From: Zoogloea sp016790385
GTDB lineage: Bacteria > Pseudomonadota > Gammaproteobacteria > Burkholderiales > Rhodocyclaceae
DNA length: 64,000 nt
Assembly (NCBI RefSeq): GCF_041916735.1
Contig: NZ_JAYRYY010000002.1
Direction: 5' to 3' (one strand)
Below, piece after piece: positions 55,242-61,641 of this stretch. Both the position numbers and the translations under genes were made by a program. Each line of letters begins with the position of its first letter. Position 1 is the stretch's first letter. The notes below the pieces were generated by a model. That model had not been told where the DNA came from and searched no databases. It was given only the letters and a program-made list of their open reading frames with translations.

Positions 55242-56360
55242 ATGCCCGCCACGCCCGCTCCCTGCATCCTGTTTCTCTCCGGCGCCAGCCTGGTCGGCCA
55301 GAACATCCTGTCGGCCCTGGCCGGCCGCCGCGCCGGGCTGCACCTGGCCGCCATCAACAGCGTCGCCAACGAACCCGCCCTGTTCGACTTTGACGAAGCC
55401 TTCCTGGCCGGCAACTTGAAAGACGACCCCGACGCCTTCGGCCAACGCTTCGACCAGATCGTCAAAAGCCTCCAGCCCCGCCTCGTCATCCCCTGCCGCG
55501 ACGACGACGTGGCCTGGCTGGCCGCCCGCGCCCAGGCCCGCCCCAACCCGGCCCTCCCCTTTTTGTGCGGCGCCCCCGGCCCGGCCCTGGCCATGCTCGA
55601 CAAGGCCGCCAGCGCCGACCTGTCGGCCCGCCACGGCCTGCCCTACGCCGCCACCCTGGCCACCGACACCGACGCCGCCCGGCTCATCGACTTTGCCGCC
55701 CGCCACGGCTACCCCCTGATCGCCAAACCCCGCCAGGGCTTCGCCTCCCGGGGCGTCTTCCTGGTGCACAACGAAGCCCAGCTCGCCCGCCTGGCCGGCC
55801 GCCCCGACACCATCCTGCAACGCTACCTGGGCGACCGCGCCGAGGCACAGGCCTACCTGGACGGCATCGCCCGCGACGGCATCCCCCTCTTCCACAGCTT
55901 CGAAGCCGACAAGCACTCCCTTCAAGCCTTCATCGCCCCCGACGGCAGCCTCAAGGGCCTGCTGGCGACCCGCCACGCCATGCGCCAGGGCCGCAGCGAA
56001 CACGTCGCCCGCCACGACGACCCCGCCCTGCTCCAGCTCGGCCAGCGCTGCGCCCAGGCCTTTGCCGCCGAAGGCTGGCGCGGCCCCCTCAACATCCAGT
56101 GCCAGCGCACCCCCGAGGGCAACTACGCCATCTACGAATACAACGGCCGCTACACCGGCGCCACCGGCGCCCGCCAGCTGCTGGGCTACGACGAAGTAGG
56201 CATGGGGCTGGAACACTTCGGCGGCATCCGGCTGCCGGAAAGCCCGGCACCGCACGCCTGGCCCGATGCGGTGCAACGCCTGCCGGTGAGCCGGGCGGTG
56301 GAGGCGGGATGGGTGGAAACGCTGGAAGGAACGGGGCATTGGCGGGGGCGGCGGGGGTGA
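55242..56360 (+). CDS. ATP-grasp family ligase
   Basis: A 372-residue carbamoyl-phosphate-synthase-like ATP-grasp protein. The opening ILFLSGASLVGQNILSALAG is a pre-ATP-grasp nucleotide-fold, then GYPLIAKPRQGFASRGVFLV is the ATP loop, ILQRYLGDRAEAQAYLDGIA is the second strand, and GPLNIQCQRTPEGNYAIYEY is the metal-binding strand with a conserved N-x-R (YEYNGRYTG). Such enzymes join a carboxylate to an amine. The start at 55242 is eight bases past the PrpD stop. The C-terminus is Gly/Arg-rich. The substrate is unknown. Confidence 0.85.
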   Translation: MPATPAPCILFLSGASLVGQNILSALAGRRAGLHLAAINSVANEPALFDFDEAFLAGNLKDDPDAFGQRFDQIVKSLQPRLVIPCRDDDVAWLAARAQARPNPALPFLCGAPGPALAMLDKAASADLSARHGLPYAATLATDTDAARLIDFAARHGYPLIAKPRQGFASRGVFLVHNEAQLARLAGRPDTILQRYLGDRAEAQAYLDGIARDGIPLFHSFEADKHSLQAFIAPDGSLKGLLATRHAMRQGRSEHVARHDDPALLQLGQRCAQAFAAEGWRGPLNIQCQRTPEGNYAIYEYNGRYTGATGARQLLGYDEVGMGLEHFGGIRLPESPAPHAWPDAVQRLPVSRAVEAGWVETLEGTGHWRGRRG

Positions 56361-56832
56361 GGGGCAATACCAAGGGGCGCCTGGCTGATTGCCGCCGAGG
56401 TGATTGCCCGTAACCAGGACAAGTCCGTCCGATGACCCAGGTGCGCGTTGAGCAGTCGGCCTCGCTACGCATCGAGAGACCTACCGCCACACCCGCGAGC
56501 GCTGAGGCGTGGAGCAGGCGAACCGTTACCTGACCGAGCTGTTTGAAGCCTTCGAAATACTCGACACACACGGGGTGGTCTTACGCCCGATTCCCACCTC
56601 CTGCGACATGCAGGGACACTTCTTCCGCTACGAGAAGCACTTTGTCTATTGGAAGCGGCTCGGCAACGGTGACATCGGTATCGTCACCGAGCCGCACGAG
56701 CACCTGCACCAGATCGAACGCTTCCGGGAAGATTTCAGGCAGTCGTGATTCGACCTGAACGAAGCTCGCCGATGTGCGGATCTGCCACAGCAGGAACGAC
56801 GAGTACATCGATTCCTCATTGAGCCGCCCTGC
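56361..56832. other. Region between ATP-grasp and restriction genes with a decayed toxin-antitoxin locus
   Basis: A 472-base region without an intact gene. It contains the ParE-like pseudogene (56432-56748) and, just before it, a possible antitoxin remnant that reads AWLIAAEVIARNQDKSVR and ends at TGA overlapping the toxin ATG. The remaining 84 bases before the restriction gene's stop hold nothing recognisable. Confidence 0.55.
56432..56748 (+). pseudogene. ParE/RelE-type toxin pseudogene (frameshift plus nonsense)
   Basis: The frame from ATG 56432 reads MTQVRVEQSASLRIE, then a one-base deletion near 56474 shifts it to ETYRHTRER. A TGA at 56503 stands where the family has Trp (RERWG). The rest, from GTG 56509 to 56748 (GVEQANRYLTELFEAFE and on to HFVYWKRLGNGDIGIV and HQIERFREDF), is the ParE fold. 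Frameshift and nonsense together make the toxin inactive. Joined, it would be about 105 residues, normal for ParE. Confidence 0.75.
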
Positions 56833-59709
56833 TTACATCGGCATCAATATCCCTTCGCCGGTCGATGGGGAGGGCGCTGCACTCCGGGCGTGGAACGCGA
56901 TCACGTCATCCACCTTCGACGGCTCCCCCTTCACCACGTCCCAGCACCACGTACCAAACCCGCCACGGGTATTGACGGCGCGCACCCAGGCATCCAGGGC
57001 CATGCGCTTGCTGCGGTTCTGGTCGGAGTCCTCGCCCTTGATCTCAAGGATCAGATGCTTGCCATTGGCCAGGCGGATCAGAAAGTCCGGGACGTACTTT
57101 CTGCGGCTGCCGCGCCACAGATAATGGAGCTGGAAGCCAAGGTGATCGTTCTTGGCATAGGCCGCGACATCCGGACGCTTCTCCAGGCGCTGAACCGTGT
57201 AGTGCTCCCATGTGCTGTCGACCACGGCATGACTGATCTGTGATCGGGTCGTTTCCAGGCACGGCTTCGTGGAATACCACGTGCGCATGGCGCGGGTGCT
57301 GCCAATGGGAAACTCGGGATCGAAGACGGGCTCCAGCCGCTCGGCGTTCTCTTGGTGCACATGCTCGATGACATGCTGCACCAGCGTGTCCATCGAGAGC
57401 GCCACCAGGATCCGCTTGCGCAGCGGATCCTGGTGGAAGAGCGAGGGGATCTCCAGCTTGTCCGAGTTGAAGAACGCTTCCACCAGCCCCACGAGCTGCT
57501 GGATCAGCGACGCCCGGCTACCCGTGAAGCCATGCTGAACCGTCTCGAAAGCCTTGCGTGCCGCCACGAAGAGAAGACGCTGGAGGCGAAAGTCTTCGGG
57601 CAGCTTTTCCAGATCGATGGAAACGGCCTTTGCCAGATCGGCGGTTCCACCCAAGGCCGGGGCCAGATCGGCACTCACGCGGATCTGGGCCGGATCCAGC
57701 TTCAGAGCCGGCATCTTCGCCAGGTCGATCTCCAGCCGGGGGCGGACGACAAAGTCGACGCGCAGCACATTCGGCCAGCTGATCTCCCGTTCGCTGCGCT
57801 CCTTGAGCGCCTCGATCTGGGTGCTGTGCCGGGGCGGCGGAGGCGGCTCACCGTCGCCGTCCGCATCCTGAAAGATGGACAAGGGCACACCGAAGACATT
57901 GACGAACTCGGCGCGAAAGAGCTGGCGCTCGATACCGTCCGGGCACACCACGGGCTCCGTGTCGTAGGTCACCCGGCGCAGGCCGCGACCTATTACCTGC
58001 TCGCACAGCAACTGGCTGGTGAAGGCGCGCAGGCCCATGATGTGGGTGACGTTCTTGGCATCCCAGCCCTCAGATAACATGGCCACCGAGATCACGTTCT
58101 GGAGATCCTGGCCGGCGGTATTGCGCTTGCCGACGTTATCCACGATGGCCCGCAGCAACTCCTCCTTCTTGAGCGGCCTCAACGCCTCCTTGCGCCATTC
58201 CGGAATCCGGGCGGCCTCCAGGATCTCCTGCAGGACAGCCTCGTAGGCCTTGTCGGTGCCAGCCGTCTCACCGATCTCCGCCTTTTCCAGCACGCGGGAG
58301 TCCACTCGCAGGGTTCGTTCAGGCGCCTTCAGTTCGGGCCAGTAGGCATCACCATGCCGGAAGTAGTGCTCAATACGCGCGGCCGTTTCCGTCCGGTTGC
58401 AGACGGTCAGCATCACCGGCGGGGACGGATGGCCGCTTTCACGCCAGGCCTCCATGGTGGCCCGCCAGTCGGCACCCAACAGGGTGTATGCCTCCTGAAC
58501 GATCTGCGGGAGCGCCTCATGGGGCTCTGCTCCGCGTCGGTTCAAATCCTCCGACACCTCGGGCTCACGATAGAGGTGATAGAGCTTGGTCCGATAGGTC
58601 TGCGCATTGGGCAGCGCATTGTCGCGGATAACCACACGAGGGGTCTTGACCAGACCGGCCTCGATGGCGTCATTGAGCCCGAAGTCGGACACCACCCATT
58701 CGAACAGCGAAGACTCGGTGCTGGTCTTGCCCGTCGGCGCAAAGGGCGTGGCAGAGAGATCGAAGCAGCGGATGATCCGCCGCGTCTTGTGGATGCGGTC
58801 AAGGCCCTCGATCCAGCGCGTAGCCTCATCCAGATCGATGCCGAGGGCTTCCGCGTCCTTCCTGCTGACCTTGAGTTCTGGGGGCTTGCGGTAGGCGTGG
58901 TGGGCCTCGTCGTTGATGATCAGGATGTCCTTGTGGCTGGACAGCTTGCCGAGCACGCGACGAACGTAGGCCTCGTCACTCTCCGCACCTTTCCTGACCA
59001 CCGAGCGCTCCTGCTCCTTGAGCGGCATGAGGCTGTGCCAGTTCTGGATGCCCAGCTCAAGCTGATTGAGCTTCTGGCGCATGCCCTCGTTGGGGCACAG
59101 GTTGAAAAGATCGTAGTAGTTCCCGGCGTGGCCGGGATACAGCACCTGCAGGCGCTCCTTGACCGTAAGGCCGGGGGCGACGATGAACACCGCCCGCGAG
59201 AAATCCTTGTTTCGCTTCGGGTAGGTAAGCGCGTTCAGCACCTGCCAGGTGATGATCATCGCCATCACGGTGGTCTTGCCCGAGCCCGTCGCCATCTTGC
59301 TGCACAGGCGTTCCCACAGCCCGCCGTCCCCCGGAATGGCAATGCCCTGCTTGAAGTCGGGCGGCGCCTCCACGTGCCAGACCAGCGTCTCGATGGCCTC
59401 GATCTGACAGAAGTAGAAAGCGTTCTGGCGGGTGCTGTGCTCGTCGTCCCGCCAATGGCCGAGCAACTGACGGGTGATGGTGGTCACGCCGGGGTAGCCG
59501 GCGTCGCGCCAGGCATCGACCCGCTGGCGGATCCGATTGACCAGCGCCAGCTCCACGGTGCGGACGGTATTGTTGCGTGTATCGAAGATCTCGTAGCCGG
59601 CGGGGCGGCGCCCTTCCTTAAGGGCCAGCGTGTTGTCGCCCTGGCGCAGCCAGTGATGCGTAGGGCGCTCGAAGGGCGAAGCGATGATCAGGGAACGGGC
59701 CGAACTCAT
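56833..59709 (-). CDS. Type III-like restriction helicase-nuclease (Res)
   Basis: A 958-residue protein that, with the methyltransferase, forms an ATP-dependent restriction enzyme. It has a SF2 helicase core: Walker A TGSGKT at 141-146, DEAH at 267-270 in INDEAHHAYR, LSATPF, and VIGRGLRR as motif VI. A C-terminal nuclease motif is PDFLIRL...EIKG (PD-x-E-x-K type; Lys near 891). It resembles the BPTD_3080 group from memory. The end (SAAPSPSTGEGILMPM) looks like read-through into non-coding sequence. The start ATG overlaps the AlbA_2 gene's stop (ATGA). Confidence 0.9.
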   Translation of the reverse strand: MSSARSLIIASPFERPTHHWLRQGDNTLALKEGRRPAGYEIFDTRNNTVRTVELALVNRIRQRVDAWRDAGYPGVTTITRQLLGHWRDDEHSTRQNAFYFCQIEAIETLVWHVEAPPDFKQGIAIPGDGGLWERLCSKMATGSGKTTVMAMIITWQVLNALTYPKRNKDFSRAVFIVAPGLTVKERLQVLYPGHAGNYYDLFNLCPNEGMRQKLNQLELGIQNWHSLMPLKEQERSVVRKGAESDEAYVRRVLGKLSSHKDILIINDEAHHAYRKPPELKVSRKDAEALGIDLDEATRWIEGLDRIHKTRRIIRCFDLSATPFAPTGKTSTESSLFEWVVSDFGLNDAIEAGLVKTPRVVIRDNALPNAQTYRTKLYHLYREPEVSEDLNRRGAEPHEALPQIVQEAYTLLGADWRATMEAWRESGHPSPPVMLTVCNRTETAARIEHYFRHGDAYWPELKAPERTLRVDSRVLEKAEIGETAGTDKAYEAVLQEILEAARIPEWRKEALRPLKKEELLRAIVDNVGKRNTAGQDLQNVISVAMLSEGWDAKNVTHIMGLRAFTSQLLCEQVIGRGLRRVTYDTEPVVCPDGIERQLFRAEFVNVFGVPLSIFQDADGDGEPPPPPRHSTQIEALKERSEREISWPNVLRVDFVVRPRLEIDLAKMPALKLDPAQIRVSADLAPALGGTADLAKAVSIDLEKLPEDFRLQRLLFVAARKAFETVQHGFTGSRASLIQQLVGLVEAFFNSDKLEIPSLFHQDPLRKRILVALSMDTLVQHVIEHVHQENAERLEPVFDPEFPIGSTRAMRTWYSTKPCLETTRSQISHAVVDSTWEHYTVQRLEKRPDVAAYAKNDHLGFQLHYLWRGSRRKYVPDFLIRLANGKHLILEIKGEDSDQNRSKRMALDAWVRAVNTRGGFGTWCWDVVKGEPSKVDDVIAFHARSAAPSPSTGEGILMPM

Positions 59710-61628
59710 GATGGGGTGCTTTCGCTGGCGTCAGCCGTGCTGCGGTAGGCTTGCTGGGGGTGGGTCAGATTGTCGGGAAAATGCAGCCTCAAAAGGCCTG
59801 TACGGAACATCGGGCTGAGGTGATCCTCCTGCAGGCCCTTGGTGCCGCGGCCGAGCAGGACACCCAGTTGCTGGAGGGTCAGAAACTCGTCCTGGCACAA
59901 GCCCCGGATCATCGCCCGCATCACCGCCGGCTTGACCCGGCGGCGTTCCCTGACCGGCTTCGCCTGGAGCCATAGCTGCGCCCCTCCCGCCAGGCCGGAG
60001 AGTTCTGGCGGCATTGCCGCTGCAGGAGCCTGGACAAGGGGGGGAGCTCCCTCGCTAAGGGGGGGAGCTCCGTCGCTAAGGGGGGGAGCTCCTTCGCTAA
60101 GGGGGGGAGCTTGCTCTGCCAAGGCGGGGAGTTCGCCGGGAATGAAGTAACGGGTGCCCCGCCCAACGCCGTCCGACTCGAGAAAACCCTGCTGCACCAG
60201 GCCGCCCAGCATGCGCGTGATATCCACGCGATGGAGGGTCAGCATGCCCTGCAGGCGCTGGTTGGTGACCGTTCCCTCCAGCTGGGCCGTCACAAGCGCA
60301 TGCACCTCATCACCACTCAAATCACCAAAGTCCGTGCCAAAGCGCCCACGCAAGCGGGTCAGAATCTCTTCCGGCAGCAGGCTCAACATCGGCAGTTCCA
60401 GCACCACACGTTCCGGGCGATGGGATTCGCGCAAGACCGGTGACTGCCAATGCGCCTCGGCCCAACTGGAGCGGATCTTGTCGATTCCCGACCCCGCCTT
60501 GTCACCCGCGCCCAGCATCTGGAACATCAACTGCAGCGACTTGTTACGGCACTCGCTGACACCTCCCTTCAACAATTGCTCCCGCGATACCAGCAATGTC
60601 CCCGGGTTGGAAAACTCCAGGCGGTCGGGCCAGCGGTCGATCACAACCCCCCCCTGGCCCGAGTAATCGGCGTGGATCAGGGCATTGACCAGCGCCTCCT
60701 GAAAGGCCTCAATGACAGGGGTCGCACTGGTTCGATAGCCGTCTGCATCCACCCGGAAGGGCCGCTTGACCCCCGGCCCGACCGAAAGCTTCTGCATCAC
60801 CAGTTGATAGAACTGGAAGAGGTTGCCCTCCCAGGTGCCATCCAGGTGCAGACGATCCGTCCACCGAACCTCCGGGTCTTCACCAAACCGCTCCCGGTAG
60901 TCGAGCTGAAAGCCCGGGACCGCGGCCGGGTCGCGAATCGCCTGCTCCCGGCCGAACATCAGCAAACCGGCGAGGGTCAGCCCCTCCTGCCCCGACCGTC
61001 GGTCACGTCGCCACCCCCCGAGCTTGCCGAGCAGGCCCAGGTCGTCCTCGGCCAGCCACACATGGGAACCACGCGATACAAAGCGGTTGCGGTACTGCCG
61101 CAGGGAGTCGATGTGCAGATCATCGAGCCCGAAGCCTTCGAGAATGCGGCTGTCCGCGGGCTCTTCGGCCTGGTCGGCAAACATCCGCCGAACCTCCGCC
61201 TCGGTGCACAGATAGTCCCCTTCGAAATTGCGGCGGAACGTGCCCCGCAGCGGATTGGTACCGATGAACACCGGCCTTTGGTGGCGGTCTGCACGGGGCA
61301 CCACAATGCGGATGACGGCCCGGTCGGGGTCTTCAAGCCTGACGATCCGGGCATCCTGGTCGCGCAGCAGGTTGAGGCTGGTCTTGGAGGGGTTGTTGAG
61401 GGTGTTCCAGAAGTCGGAGAGCATCTTCTCCGGGTCATTGACCCCGTGCAGGTCAAGGGCGCCTGCACGCTGGGTGATGCCCAGCCAGATCGTGCCGCCA
61501 TCGGTGTTGGCAAAGGCGCCGTAGGTTTCCCAAAGGTCGCGGGGAAGGCCGCCTCGCGCGGCCTTGTACTCCACATCGACACCCTCGAAGAAATCCAGGT
61601 TGCTGAAGAGGTTAAGCTGTCCGCTCAT
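59706..61628 (-). CDS. AlbA_2-type ATP-binding DNA-binding protein of the restriction island
   Basis: A 640-residue protein between the methyltransferase and restriction genes. The N-terminal third is a Schlafen/AlbA_2 domain (VEYKAARGGLPRDLWETYGA then FANTDGGTIWLGI). The middle has a GHKL-like ATP-binding segment (EAFQEALVNALIHADYSGQG, then GAGDKAGSGIDKIR). Winged-helix-like segments follow, with a Pro-rich stretch of APPLSEG repeats (about residues 505-530), and a final helical part. A role as regulator or accessory factor of the restriction system is inference. The ATG at 61628 is the likely start; the frame is open 57 bases further. Confidence 0.82.
   Translation of the reverse strand: MSGQLNLFSNLDFFEGVDVEYKAARGGLPRDLWETYGAFANTDGGTIWLGITQRAGALDLHGVNDPEKMLSDFWNTLNNPSKTSLNLLRDQDARIVRLEDPDRAVIRIVVPRADRHQRPVFIGTNPLRGTFRRNFEGDYLCTEAEVRRMFADQAEEPADSRILEGFGLDDLHIDSLRQYRNRFVSRGSHVWLAEDDLGLLGKLGGWRRDRRSGQEGLTLAGLLMFGREQAIRDPAAVPGFQLDYRERFGEDPEVRWTDRLHLDGTWEGNLFQFYQLVMQKLSVGPGVKRPFRVDADGYRTSATPVIEAFQEALVNALIHADYSGQGGVVIDRWPDRLEFSNPGTLLVSREQLLKGGVSECRNKSLQLMFQMLGAGDKAGSGIDKIRSSWAEAHWQSPVLRESHRPERVVLELPMLSLLPEEILTRLRGRFGTDFGDLSGDEVHALVTAQLEGTVTNQRLQGMLTLHRVDITRMLGGLVQQGFLESDGVGRGTRYFIPGELPALAEQAPPLSEGAPPLSDGAPPLSEGAPPLVQAPAAAMPPELSGLAGGAQLWLQAKPVRERRRVKPAVMRAMIRGLCQDEFLTLQQLGVLLGRGTKGLQEDHLSPMFRTGLLRLHFPDNLTHPQQAYRSTADASESTPS
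60038..60110. repeat. 21-bp tandem repeat with G7 tracts in the AlbA_2 gene
   Basis: Four runs of exactly seven G start at 60038, 60059, 60080 and 60101, i.e. every 21 bases. Each unit (GGGGGGGAGCTCC then NTCGCTAA) encodes APPLSEG or APPLSDG on the minus strand. A whole-unit change keeps the frame; a slip of one G in any run shifts it. Confidence 0.85.
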
Positions 61629-61641
61629 CTCGCCGCCCTCC

